This document shows, in pieces, positions 11,015-23,800 of a stretch of DNA of 64,000 nt (positions are counted from its first letter, which is position 1; every line of letters starts with the position of its first letter). The notes beneath the pieces are model-generated. The model worked only from the letters and a program-made list of their open reading frames with translations. It made no database searches and was not told the origin of the DNA. Where the stretch lies: assembly GCA_037074615.1 (NCBI GenBank), contig CM073536.1, forward strand, positions 2,175,001 to 2,239,000, read 5' to 3'. Position numbers and translations under genes: made by a program. This DNA comes from Leucaena leucocephala. Its lineage: Eukaryota; Streptophyta; Magnoliopsida; Fabales; Fabaceae.

Positions 11015-11263
11015 AGAAGGCACCAATAGTTTTTAAACAAAACCTGATAAATATAAATATAGTCATGGATCATGAAGCTTTGCCAGAACCATTTTCAATG
11101 ATGAAGTGGTTTACATTGACATTGTGTGCATATAATTATTCTCGTCTAACATTAACTAAAACAAAACGAAAGGAGTGAATCTAATCTCATAAATAGGGGT
11201 AAAGAGTAAACTATTTTTAACTAAGTTGTGTATACAAGAGTTGATATTCAAACCACCCTCGAG

Positions 11264-11868
11264 TCGAGGTGGTAATTTGGGTTGGCCCGCGGGCCCAACC
11301 CGCCAAAAAATGGCGGGTTGGGTTGCAAAAATTGCAACCCACTTAGGTGCGGGTCTTTTTGACCCGCACCCGCGGCGGGCTAACCCGCCGGGTTGGCGGG
11401 TTGGCCCGCTTTTTTTTTATTATTATTATACATATTATATATTTATACTTTAATAATTTGAGGGTCTTAACTAAACAAGAGATATTACACTTAATTTATA
11501 TTAACTTTATCTCATTGAGTTATTTTTTTCTTTATATATATTTATTTTATTTTATTATTATTTTCTTTGTGATATATTTATCTATGGATAGTGGCAAAAT
11601 TGACTAAATAAATATTTTGACAACTTAAGACATGATTTGAATCTAATTAATATTGATATATGTAATTTTTTTAAAAAAAAAAGTTGAAAAAAATAAAAAA
11701 AATTACACATAAAAAATAAAATAAAAAAAAAAGATGGCGGGTTGGCGGGCTCGGGTTGGTCTTATACCAACCCGCCTGGAGGCGGGCCTAAAAAGACCGG
11801 CCCGCCTCCAGCCCAAACCGCCGCGGGCTAACCCGTATTCGGCGGGTTAGCCCGCATTACCAGCCCTA
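11264..11868. mobile_element. hAT-like non-autonomous DNA transposon (MITE), 605 bp
   Basis: The ends form terminal inverted repeats: TCGAGGTGGTAAT at the left and, reverse-complemented, TAGGGCTGGTAAT at the right (10 of 13 match). The flanking 8-bp sites CCCTCGAG and CCCTCGAC differ at one base, which is the hAT target-site length. The two ends are strikingly GC-rich, with repeated GCGGGTTGG/CCAACCCGC subterminal motifs, while the middle is AT-rich. There is no transposase frame. Confidence 0.65.
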
Positions 11869-11876
11869 CCCTCGAC

Positions 11877-12846
11877 CACTTATTTAAATCACACCAAAAT
11901 TGAAATGTGGATATAGCTGTGCATAATGTAACTTGCCGTTACGTATTATATAGCAATCATTATTATGATAGATAAATGTGGTTTATATTATATGTATTAA
12001 TAAAAATAATTATATAAAAAAGAAATGAATTAAGGGATTGGGTTATGGCAGGGAAGTTGGACTTGAAGCAAAGAGAGGCGAGCGTAGAGGCATGTCGGCC
12101 TATTGGGAATGGTCGCCACCAATCACTCCGCGACCACATAATTTTATATTAATATTAAAAATAATTATTAAAAAAAAAAGGTAGGAAAGTGGGTGGCCAA
12201 TGAAAGAAGGAAGGGGACTCCTTAATCAGCGCCTTGTGGGGGGTTGGTGTGCCCATGTGATACTGCCTCTCTCTTCTCTTCCCTCATTCTTTATTATTTT
12301 TATTCCCCCGGGGTCCCTCCTTTCCCTCTTTTATCTTTTTTTTTCATATATTTTCTTCATAAAAATTATAGAAAAAATCTTTAAAAATTTTAACTTAAAT
12401 TTTAAAATCCTAACTTAGAAATTTCTATAAAAATACATTATCATTTACTTTATAATAGTAATAAATAAATTAGAAAATATAATAAACAAATTAATTTAAA
12501 ATTTTAAAATTTAAATGATTATTTTTTTAATTTTTTTCAATTATATATATATTACATCCCCAAACTAAACAAGAAAAACTAATTTTGTTGATAAAATTAA
12601 TAATGCTAAAGTTAACTAATTGAGAAGACACTCTAATACATTAAAGCACTAAAATAATTGGGTAAAGTAACGTCAATATTTTGATCTTATTTTAAATTGT
12701 ACTAAATTAAAAAAATTATAAGTAAAATTATATTATAAATAATATTATGATACTAGATAAATATGATAAATAAAATTTAAATATATATATTAGTCCAACC
12801 CTGATCACATACTCCCAATTAAGAATAAATATAAATAAAACAATCA
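11877..12846. other. Intergenic region without recognisable genes
   Basis: AT-rich sequence with a moderately GC-rich patch at about 12030-12320 that I cannot assign. A 72-residue frame at 12200-12418 is low-complexity and is not supported as a gene. Confidence 0.4.
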
Positions 12847-12858
12847 GTTATAGTTTTT

Positions 12859-13045
12859 TTTTTTGTCCACCCGGTTCATCGGAGCTTTGCCCCGACTACA
12901 TCTGGATCCGACCCGCGTCGCGCACCTGGCTATAGTGAGTGAGTCTCCCAACAGAAATTTTCTGCATTCGCTAAGGTTTGAATTCGAGATCTCGCTTAGG
13001 TGATACCGAATTACTTACTATTCAGACTAACTCCGTTGATAGTTG
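12859..13045 (-). mobile_element. Au-like SINE (family A), solitary copy
   Basis: An insertion flanked by a 12-bp duplication (GTTATAGTTTTT at 12847-12858 and 13046-13057). Read on the minus strand it aligns over its full length with the nested copy at 10579-10760, sharing GGGAGACTCAC, GCGCGACGCGGGTCGGATCC and GAACCGGGTGG. It ends in an A run. Confidence 0.8.
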
Positions 13046-13057
13046 GTTATAGTTTTT

Positions 13058-13553
13058 AAATCGAATAAATATTACTGGTCCTTAAGTAAAATAAAGAGGG
13101 CCCAATTTAGAAATGTTGACAGAAGTTTCTGGTGACTTGTTGACAGCAATGGACGAGCATGCGTGTGTATTTTAATTTATCAATTTTTATTATGTGGTTA
13201 TTTTTTTATTATTTAACGAAAGTCATGTGTATATACTTTTGAGTCTTGATCATGTTTAGAAATATATTATTATCCAAATAAGAAGAAATAAACTGCCACT
13301 ATACGGAAATTAGAACTGAAAGGAGAAGTGGAATTCATAAAAATACTTGAACATAAATATGCTTTTAGTGGGGGGAAAGAGAGAAATAATAAGGAAGTGG
13401 CATTTTCTAAATCATCTTGTTGCAATGTCCTTATGAATTTTGTAATGAAATATATAATATGACTTACCTAATAATACATTAAAAGGAATTATCCTTTGCT
13501 ATCTCTTAAAACTCTTTTTCTGTGTGCCAAACATGCCCTTGGGTATGGGGAAC
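13058..13553. other. Intergenic spacer
   Basis: AT-rich sequence in which I see no gene or repeat worth naming. Confidence 0.4.
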
Positions 13554-14055
13554 TAGGGGTGTCCAACCTTGTCCCGTCCCGGGTGTCCCGACCCGGTCCC
13601 GGGGATTTCGGGACGGGTCCGTCCCGTCCCGAAATGGACCGGGACGGGACAAGGTTGGTATTCGGGACAGGACGGGTTTTGGCCCGTCCCTCGGGAATCC
13701 CGTCCCGTCCCGATTTTTTTTTTTAAAAAAAATTTACATTATCCTATCTTTCCCACTCTTATATAGATATTTTTATTCTTATACAGATATTTTTATATTG
13801 ATATTTCTATTATTTCTTACTATTACTTTTTTTCCCTTATATGGGTAAGTTATTATATTATATCAAGGAGAAATATTGGTATTTAGAGTAAGTTGTTGGG
13901 GCATTTTATATGGAATAATTTATTGAGATGATTTTATTATAATATATTTTAAAAAAAAAATTCGGGAATTCCCGTCCCGTCCCGAACCCGTTGGGACCGG
14001 GACGGGACACAGGACGGAGTTGTCCCGGTCCTGACCCGTTCCGTGAACACTCCTA
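13554..14055. mobile_element. hAT-like MITE with CCCGTCCCG subterminal repeats, 502 bp
   Basis: The left end TAGGGGTGTCCA and the reverse complement of the right end TAGGAGTGTTCA form a terminal inverted repeat (10 of 12). Both ends are dense in CCCGTCCCG/CGGGACGGG motifs and the centre is AT-rich. Possible target-site remnants (TGGGGAAC left, TGGTGGGA right) are too diverged to confirm. The organisation matches the element at 11264-11868, but the sequence family differs. Confidence 0.5.
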
Positions 14056-14674
14056 TGGTGGGAAACTTTGCCCTGTTGTTCCGAGCCATTCGATCGCACG
14101 AGCAACTTGAATTTTTAAAGTCTTTATGTTGGAAAAAATTAGACGAATAAATGATGAAGGCTGGATATAAGGTGAATCGAATATGAAGTTTAATTAAGTC
14201 AAAATTATAAAACGAAGTCGCTTAACCACACATGAATTAATCACTTTGTTTCCATGGGGAGAAGTCAAACATAATTAAGAGTGTGTTTAACGCAAATTCC
14301 ATAATTGTGGCCACTTAGAGAAATTTGCGGGAAGAAACAATATTGTATACTACCCTCTCCCTAGCCTTAAATATAATAATTAGATAATTAATTTATAATA
14401 ATTTTTAAATTAATTATTTATAAAAAAAATATACGTTGATTTTTTTGAAGGCAATAAACTAGTACCATTTTTAATACTTTCTATTGAGACTACCTCTTTG
14501 ATATAAAGGTTTTTATTATAGATAATTTGAGGGGGGGAATATAAAACTTAAAATATAAAGTGGATTTATGTCTTATTTAAGAAAAAAATAAATTCTTAAT
14601 TAACTTTTATATTTAGAATATGATAGAGTAATTTATAGAATGGAAGTCTGCACGAGGGCACAATACATTTTTTT

Positions 14675-14995
14675 TTTTAAATAAAATGATCAAATATATT
14701 GATAAAATGTTGGGACAACATAAGAAGACAACCTAAATATGGTACATATAAGACAACCTCATACATATACAAGGGACGAGACAATTGGAAAATAGCCTTT
14801 TTTAGAAAACTTGCTCTCAGATCTCCAAACACACAACTAATACAACCACCCTAACTAATAGCTGAATTAAAACTGTAAACAGCTGGTGGGGTAAAAGGAT
14901 ACACCAAACTACAACGACAAGGAACAAAAGGTGAAAACCACGTCAAGCCATACACACAAAGTTGAACGTGAACAAGTAATACACCTTAAAGAGAA
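14675..14995 (-). mobile_element. Possible 3' end of a LINE
   Basis: Read on the minus strand, about 320 bp of T/G-rich, non-repetitive sequence ends ATCATTTTATTT followed by a run of 11 A. This looks like the 3' untranslated end of a plant LINE. No reverse-transcriptase frame is present, so a 5'-truncated copy is the best reading. No convincing target-site duplication was found. Confidence 0.3.
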
Positions 14996-15029
14996 ATTCT
15001 TGCACTCCTCATGTCTTAATATAAAGGTT

Positions 15030-15524
15030 AGTTGACTAATTTAGATAGATTAAGGAAGTCAAATAGATCAATTAATTATAACTAATATAAGAGTTAGTTG
15101 ACTAATTTAAATATATTAATGAGTATATAATATGAATTTATTAAATAATATTATATTTGACTATGATTAACTGATTTATTTTAATTTTTTTAATCTATAA
15201 AAAAATTTAACTAATTTTTATATTAAATACTGAATAAATACTATAATACTGCATGATGAAAGATCGATGAACAAAAAGTGGATTAAAGAAGTTGACTAAT
15301 TTAGATAGATTAAATAAGTTAAATTAATTAATTAATTATAACTAATTTAAATATATTAATAAGTATATAATATGAATTTGTCTAACAATATTAGATTTGA
15401 CTATTATTAATGGATTTATTTTAATTTTTTTAATATATAAAAAAAATAACTAATTTTTATATTAAATACTGAATAAATATTATAATACTGCATGATGATG
15501 AAGATCGATGAACAAAAAGTGGAT
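15030..15524. repeat. Tandem duplication of a 235-255 bp AT-rich unit
   Basis: Unit A (15030-15284) and unit B (15290-15524) both start GTTGACTAATTTAGATAG and end near CGATGAACAAAAAGTGGAT. Unit B lacks about 19 bp present in A. The internal sequence resembles a dispersed AT-rich repeat also seen at about 2.5, 38.1 and 63.6 kb. Confidence 0.75.
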
Positions 15525-15839
15525 GAAGCTCAGTACGTATATAGGATGAGCAAAAGGAGAGGAGTGGGTACGAAAAGAAAAAGGAAATAGAGGGGAAACA
15601 GAGAAAGAAGGGAACAGCACAAATGGTGGTACCTAATTTGGTGATGAGGGTGGTTACGTTGATAACCCCCTCCCTCGCACATGGTCCTCACATGCCCCTC
15701 TTTGATCGTATTACTATATATACTTTTCAATGGACCATACAATATCCACTCACACATACATCTAATCTACGTCCTCCTCAATTTCATTTCATCGAATATT
15801 ATAATTATACACGTGTCTTACTCATACTAGAGTTGGGAA

Positions 15840-15880
<41 letters not shown>

Positions 15881-18800
15881 TAACAGATATATATAGACAC
15901 ACACACACACACGTATACACACGTATCTGTATTACATTCTTGTGTATAGATACGTACGTACGTACGTTTGCGTATGTTGGGATATTTTGCTTTGGGGAAC
16001 TGTGTTCACAAGAATCACGACATGACTTGTATTACAATACAAGGCATATGAATGTGTTACTATTGAAGTGATTGATATATCATTATTAATTAATGACATT
16101 ACATTACACTAATACTTTTGGGCGAATAAAAGTCTCTTTCAATCGCAATTTGGTTTACCTTCGTATGGTAATTACACGATGTGTCAGTATCACGTCTAAT
16201 TAATCAGTCCCCCATTAATTAATTAATTAATTAATTAAAGAACCTAAGATTGATAGCAACGCCAACTATATGTAATTGATTACCGTACGTATGAATATTC
16301 AAATTTGAACAGAGGGGATTATAACGACGTGCGACATTCAGGTGATGTCATTAAATCAAATGGACGAATGAGATTAAATTTGAGGAGATGTTATTAAGAG
16401 AGCATATGGAGAGGATTTAAATATACTAAATAATAAAATATGTACAGAAGTGTTTAAATTTATATATGGATATGAATTTGTTCGTTAAAAGTGAGAATGG
16501 ATTGATTGATTCAAGAGACAAGTGTGGAGACGATATATACTTTAGGCTTGAAAATGACAAATAGGTGATTGAAGTGGATTTAATTACGTTTGTTTTGGTG
16601 GGTTAAGAGTCAATTCTGGAATTCAAAAATGGTTAATAAGCAAGGACGACGACGACGATCATTAATGATCATCGATCCACTTGCGTGTATGTATTGTATA
16701 TAAATAGCAGAATGAAGTTCCATATTCCTTTGGTTAATTATATCTTTCACCTGTAATAAAAGCAGGGTTGGTGGCACTGAACCAAGTGTTCTATATTTAC
16801 TATTTAAGTATTTTTCTATAAATAATTAAAATTCCTTAGAAATATGAATTCAAGTAAAACACAATTTTTTTGGGCAACGTCTCTAAATATATAATTAATC
16901 ATTAATCTAAGATCTAATTTGCAGTATTTTCTTTAGTTTTTAATATAAGAGCTAGCTAATTTTTTTTATAAAATTAATAAAATTAAATAAATTAATTAAT
17001 TATAATCAAATTCAATCTATCAAATCCCACAATTATGATATAATCCCAATATATTATGTGGGCATGTTCACGAGTTCAGCTATGTGATCATTAACAAGTC
17101 TATGATTCCTCCATCTTGTTCTTGATGATTTTACAAGGTCTTTACTTAAATTAGTTTCCCAGAAATCTAATTCGACTTTCACCAAAGATAGAAATATTTT
17201 TTCTCCAATACCTAGTTATTTTGAGTAAATTAAAGGAACAAATTAATCAAAGAACGTGGCATTATATGAATTAGGGGTTCAAAACTTGAAATCTATAGTT
17301 AAAAGCGTATAGAAGAAGGAAGAATAAGACAATATAGAATAGAAGCTAGAGTTTTACTCAAGTTTTTAACACAAGTAGGATATATACTATAAATTGTTTA
17401 CAGATTAGAATACTGATGCCTGATGGAGGAGGGGTGTAAGGGTGACGTTTGTTGTAATAAAGTGTATTCTCTGACGGGACAGTTGGTTGGTTGACTGACT
17501 TCTTCTATGTTCTTTGACCCTCTTATTTTTTAAAAGAAAATTACTGATATATATAAAAGTGTGTGTCCTATTTTAAACCTTTGAGTTTGTTACACGGCTT
17601 TAGCCAAATGAGCCCCTTACGTATTTTTAATTAGGAAATTAATTTTAATTATAAACAAAAGACTTATTTTTTATATATTTATCAATTTTATTTAAATTAC
17701 TTCTATTGATACTCTCTCAATAATAATTAAATAAGAGATAATTAAAGAAGATGATTATAATATTTTAGAAAAATATGTTATATTAACTATTTATAATTTT
17801 TAATATGTGAAAATATGTTAAGTATTTCATATAAATGAGGAGAATTAGTGAAGTTTTGTCGGAATACCCGAGTTAAGAAATTCCAAGTATTGGTCATAAA
17901 CCAAAGTTGCTTTTAGGAAAGAGTCAATGCAGTGTCATGCAGGTATAGATGAACATTGGTGAAAAAGGTGTTAAAGAAAGTTAAGAAGACCAAAAGAGAG
18001 AAGCAGAGATTGGCGCGCAATCGGTGTTCGAAGTTGGAACATGTTGATTAGGGGAAAAGTAAATCTTGAGAAAGAAGGAGAGATGCGGGAGAACATTCGG
18101 AAGCAAGTAAGTGAGTGGGTAAAGCCCCAGGTCATGCCTCTCCTCCTAATCCTAATTAATCAATTGTAAGCAGTTAGTTACGTAAACGCGTGTTCCACTT
18201 TTTAATTTTTTCCCCAACTGTTGAAAATACATTAATTTCATTTATTTTATTGAAACAGAGAAAACAGAAGGAGGCGGCCCCACAAGATCTTCGATTCACA
18301 TCACACGATATCATGCAAAAACATGGCATCGAGTAAAAAGAGCGAGCATGTATTCTTTCAGGCTCCCTTAACGTTGCGTGCATTCCAAGGCTCAAATTAA
18401 TGCCCCCCTCCCTTTTCTTGAGTTAGTGGGCCCCACCCATATCCCTCCCTCCCCTCCCCTCCAATTAAGCACTCTCCCTTAATCTAAAGTCACCCTGATT
18501 GAGATTTCTCCCCCCTACTCAACCAAAACATATGCGCATATTAATAATTATGATTGTCAAAATATTCTAGGTGGCTTATTTCCCTGTTCGGTTTCTCCCA
18601 ACACTGGACGCAATAGAAGTAATAGCAATTATAAATAGGGTGAGATGGCCATGTATTATTGAGGGATTTGAATTGTTATGTGAGATGCATGCACATGGCC
18701 GGCATGGTCATGCATGTGAGAGAGGTGGATCAAGAGAAGCTGTAAAAGGAGAGAGGGAGAATATTGAGGAGTCAATGCCACAAACTAGCAAATCAATCAT

Positions 18801-20214
18801 TGAATATGCTCGCTGGCTCCCCAAATACGTTATATATATATATATAGGGGAGGGATTCAATAAGTACAGATTTAATTAATTCATTTTGTTTTAGACAGAA
18901 ACAGAGAGATGATCAAGGAATGATGAAGAGTGGGTGGACAAGGACGAATGATTGGGATGATTACACTTTGACAAGCAACAAAGTGAAAGGCTCAACAAAT
19001 ATGAAGCCTCATATCATCATCATGTTTAGTCTTACTACGTACACATTATACTCATCATCCTCATTCTGCCCTCTCTTTCCCTCTGGCGTGGGGGCTACGC
19101 TACCATTCCCCCCACTCCCCCCCCCAATTTTACCCTTTTACCCCCCCCCCCCCCCCCACATAGAATATTTGGATCCACAACCATTTTATCTCACCGCCTT
19201 ATCAACAAATACATATACGTATATAACTTCATTAAATGCTGCCAAAATAATAAATAAATAAATAAAGGAGGGCCGGAGGAAGGATGCGGGGTGATCCCAA
19301 CAGTGTCATGAAAGCTACTACATTCAATTCTACGTGAAATCTTAAACCCCCTCTCTCTCTCTCTCTCACACACGCATGTATGTATTCATTTTTCAATCCT
19401 CAAAATTTGTGTTCCCATTTTGGATTCATTTGTCTCCCCACCCCCTCTTCTCTCAATACTCATTCAAAGCCCAGATCTCTTCATCCATCCCATAAAAACT
19501 TCATATATTAACGTTTCCAGATTATATTCCGGCCATCGTCATCTATCAGCTTTTGAATCAAATCACGGTGGTCCCTCTCCAATTATTTTCGCACCCATAT
19601 ATTACCAACTGGATTATATATATTCCTCTCTTCTTTCATTTCTTCACCGCCTTCATCCGTTGATCTTCCACATAAGCTCTATATCCATCACCACCACATA
19701 ATTCAACTCATGCACAAACACAGCTATCACTTCTATATATATATCCCTTTTTCTCATACTCACGAAGCACCACCAGAGACTTCGTTTTATTATGAAAAGA
19801 TCTTTGCGCGGTGTTCAGAGAAAATAACATGTGAATATCTGCGGATCATAGATAATAAGAAAAATATTCTCGTTGTTGGCCTGACCTTGTGGATAGCACT
19901 CGATATTCTCTTTTTCGATAGAATTATGAAACAGGCTGTAACATGTGAATTGAGTTGAATCCTGCTGGATGGAATAGTCCTCAAAGCGGAAGCCCGTGAT
20001 TGCCGCCCACCTCGAATGTTTCTCTGCACAATCCATTTATTGTAGTATAATATATAACAAATTATATCTTTCTTTAAACATTTTGTTTTTCTTTACCCGT
20101 TTGATTTGCCGTAAAATCAGCAGGAAACCGTGATGTCTGTTTTCCTCTTTCAACCCCTTCGTACGCTTACCATCCCCAACTATACGGGACACTTCCCTCC
20201 GTAACGGTAATCCG
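15525..20214. other. Long intergenic region
   Basis: No gene is supported. It contains microsatellites: (ATT)n at 15843-15878, (CA)n at 15896-15912, (TTAA)n near 16214-16240, and a run of C at about 19141-19157. A Stowaway-related remnant starts near 17700. Several frames of 60-113 codons in 18.1-20.0 kb are composed of low-complexity or palindromic sequence and show no family features. Confidence 0.45.
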
Positions 20215-20356
20215 ACGTGGCCCCGTTCCTGACCTGCACGGCAGTAACAAGCCGTTTTTGTTAGTTGGGCAATGAATCAATCATAAAGTTAAAATAAAAA
20301 TAAAAAGGGGGTGAGAAAAATTAAAGATGCACAGCCACGGCACGTGAGTGGCCGAC
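20215..20356 (+). promoter_or_regulatory. Stress-type cis-element cluster upstream of pectate lyase
   Basis: An ABRE-like ACGTGGC (20215-20221), a palindromic G-box CACGTG (20341-20346) and a DRE/CRT core GCCGAC (20351-20356) lie in an unusually GC-rich stretch 260-400 bp before the predicted transcription start. These motifs bind bZIP/bHLH and DREB/CBF factors. Their function here is inferred. Confidence 0.35.
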
Positions 20357-20610
20357 TCTTTCCACGCGCGAGGGGGAAGAAGTTTGGGGATGTCGTTAAA
20401 AGCTGGTTACGGTTAAAATGTGGAGCGTTGGTTGGGTAAATCTAACCGGAGTGGGTTAAGATAACGACCGGGTTAATTGACGGAGTGAAAGGAGTGAATA
20501 CGATACGGATACGGTGGAACGAAACGGGCGGGGAGGGTGCCAACAAGAAAAACGATCAGTTGTTTAACGGCGTCAAAGTTTGGCGTTTTTTGTTTTGTCT
20601 TCTCTTGATC

Positions 20611-20617
20611 TATAAAT
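20611..20617 (+). promoter_or_regulatory. TATA box of the pectate lyase gene
   Basis: TATAAAT lies about 200 bp before the start codon, giving a leader of about 165 nt. It is the only clear TATA motif near the gene. Confidence 0.5.
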
Positions 20618-20808
20618 GGGCCGTTATGTTGGAAGCTACTCTGCGAGTCCACTCTTCTCTATTCCTCCTCCTTTCCTCAGCCTTTTCCTCTGCTAATTGT
20701 CTCTCCCTTTCGCTTTTTCATCTTTTGCTCTTTTTCCTCCTAGCCTTCCACATTACCAGAAGTAGGATTGGCGCAGAGAAGGCGAAGCTCGGAGTGAGAG
20801 GAGCGGCA

Positions 20809-23800
20809 ATGGCAGAGACTTGGAAATATGTCAATATCTGCTTGCTGGTGCTAGTAACGCTGTTCATTGGAGCCACCGCCAGAGTACAGATCTCTGAACT
20901 CAGGTATGCGCTGCTTCTCTCCCTCCCTCCCTCCCTCCATCTCTTTTTCTGTGTGTAGCAGAGCTCAAAGAGTCGAAAACGTTTTGCATTTCCGGCTTGG
21001 GCCTTGGGGACTTAGTGAGATTTGCTCAGTTTTTGGGATCAAACTGCATTGTTTTGTGCTTCAAGGAAATTTAGCTTCGAATTGCTTTACTCTTAGACTT
21101 CTGGTTTTACTCTAGCTCCAGGAAACTGATTTAATGTAGGTTAGGATTCCAGAAAACTGATTTATTCTCCCCCTACTTCTCTCTATATCGTGACAACTGA
21201 CTACATTTAGTGCCATTTCCTCCCTGCCCTTAGTGGCTTTCTATTCTTCATTCTCTGGATTACTTTCAATAATTATTACTTCAAAATAACTGAGAGAGAC
21301 AGAGGAATTAAGCTCGCTGCTTCAATGTCATGGCGTCATTGCATTTCATAGGCAAAGAGAGAGAAAGCGAAACAAACAGAGATCGTGACGTTCTCTTACG
21401 TCCCTTTGACTTGGTTTCCTCTTTGCATCGTCTTCTTGCAGGAATGTTGGAGCACAGAAATTGGAGAGCTTATCCAACTCGTCAATGGCGGCCAGGTTAG
21501 TAGCGTCACGAAACGACTTCTCTCCCTCCCCACAACGTTTAAAAAAGCAGAAACGCAACGTTTCCTGTTTGAGCCCTTATTATAACTGTGACGAACAAGC
21601 TTAGCAGTTGAGATCCACATCCTTGGATCTGCCTCGTTTATTCCGTTATGGCGATTCTTCGGATTCCTTCGCTCTCCCTAACTGATCATTAACCCCATAC
21701 CTACCCGAAGTTAGCTTTGTAAGAGTGAGGCCCGCACCAGTGAGGGGATGGGCGTATTTTGGTAATTTCAGCCCGACAAGATAAAATCCTGCCTTCTTGT
21801 TTTTTTTTTTTTTTTACTTTTTCAGTTTTTGCCACCGACGAGTCGCCTCGCTCAATTCCTCTCTCCTCTAAGAAACGCACTTAACGGTTTTCGGATTTTA
21901 CCGGAGACAACGCCTTTCAACCTCCGCCTTGAGCTTTGCGCCCCCTCCCCACTACCTCTGTCTCCACAGTGTACTTCATGTTTCCTTGTTACACTCGTAA
22001 TTCTCTTCCCAATCAGTCAATCAGTATGATTTGGGGACACGTGTCTTCATTCCCTTCTTTCTTTGTCAGTAAAAAACTAACAATTAATAACGCCCATGTT
22101 CGTGTCTCTCGGGCATTAAATTAAATAATAGTAGTGGATGAGCAGCATTTTTGTTTTTGTTTTACATTTAGTAGGATGAGTGGATATCCCATAATGATCT
22201 CGGCGTTGTGTTGGTTTAATTGCAGAGCCAAACAGGCTGAGGAATTGAATGAGCGTGCTGTGGTTGCTGACCCAGAGGAGATTGTTTCCCATACAGTAAT
22301 GTGAGTCTCTATCTCCTGTACATATATTTTATTTTTCACTTTCGCATTTCTTGATCTATATAACTACTGAGCAGCAAATATTTGAAGCAAAAAGAAAGCT
22401 ACATGCATCTACCAATGTTTTACATTTATGCAGGGCACGAACCAAAAATAGTACTAGTTTGATTATTATTGAACCCCCGTGGCTGAATTCATAATGTGAG
22501 AAGTGGGCCGCCCCGGCCTCGTGGCTGCATTTATGTGCCCTTGTGATGCTAAACCTAACGCGCCGGTTTTTCTGTCCCATTACTTTCCGGTTTTTATATG
22601 GTTGTGTGGATTTGAATTTATAACGATATGCCCCCTTTCCATGTCTTCGAATTCTCTTTTCTGCCCTTCTCTGTCTTTCTGTTAGCTTTCTCACTTCACT
22701 GGGAACAACAGGGGTTAAACGGGGATAGGAATCTGTTTTCTTTTACCTGTTCTTCTGCTGCATCTTTGACCACCCCACTTGGCCTGCTTTAATCACATGC
22801 CCTCTGAAACCCGTCTTTCACGCCCGTTACTCTTTTTTGCATGTCTTTACCGCTTTATCCCACAGATAAGTAAGTGGCCATGAAGGAGAATAATTTAAAA
22901 TGTTGTACATACAAATGTATCATTTTATTCTGAGCTTTACGTGTTCAAATGAATCGGTTCTTAATCTTGTCTAAAGACGAGCATTGTACCTGTTCGATTC
23001 TGTAGACTGTGACTGAAATAGCATCGTGGTAGCTTCGTTGTAAAAAATGACAAAAAGGAATATTTACCATATCTCCTGTCCCTAATTGTGGTGTGATTTT
23101 TATCCGTTACACTTGTGAAAATCATTTTTTGTCTTCTCTTATCAACGAGATTATTGATGTCACGTTATTGTTTGTCTTCACATGCCTTCTACGCAAGAAT
23201 GGCCAGCAGCATTTCAGCCTGCAATTTATTACATCTTCCTGTATGATTTAACTTTTGAACTCAGAACCATGTCGAATATGAGAACCGATGAACTTTCAAT
23301 ATGAACAAAGTTGTTCAGTGAAACTGACGGAAATTGGAAAACGATGTCTTTGGCATGGCAGAACCATCCGGAACAGCACCGAAAGAAGAAAGTTGGGATT
23401 TTTCTCATGCGGAACCGGTAATCCCATTGATGATTGCTGGCGTTGCGACCCCAACTGGCACCATAACAGGAAGCGCCTTGCAGACTGCGGCATTGGATTT
23501 GGTAGGAACGCCATTGGTGGTCGTGACGGTCGCTTCTATGTCGTCACTGACTCAGGAGACGATGACCCAGTCAACCCAAAGCCCGGTACTCTGCGCCACG
23601 CGGCGATCCAGGACAGCCCGCTCTGGATTGTATTCAAGCGTGACATGGTGATACAATTGAAACAGGAGCTCATCGTGAACAGCTTCAAGACGATTGATGG
23701 GCGAGGAGCAAATGTGCACATTGCTAATGGAGGTTGCATCACCATCCAGTATGTCACAAATGTTATAATCCACGGTCTTCACATCCATGACTGCAAGCCT

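Noticed and set aside
18660..18720. Palindromic CATGCACATGGCCGGCATGG region as a microRNA hairpin
   Set aside because: I found no match to a plant miRNA that I know, and the palindrome is short and lacks a miRNA-length stem with a loop.
18571..20036. Several frames of 60-113 codons
   Set aside because: The sequence is composed of microsatellites, palindromes and C/T runs, with no domain, codon bias or splice support.
23288..23361. ATG-initiated start of a 271-codon pectate lyase frame
   Set aside because: The first 25 codons are intron read-through. The acceptor at GGCAG|AACC joins in phase with exon 2 and gives the conserved RNSTERRK segment plus a signal peptide from exon 1.
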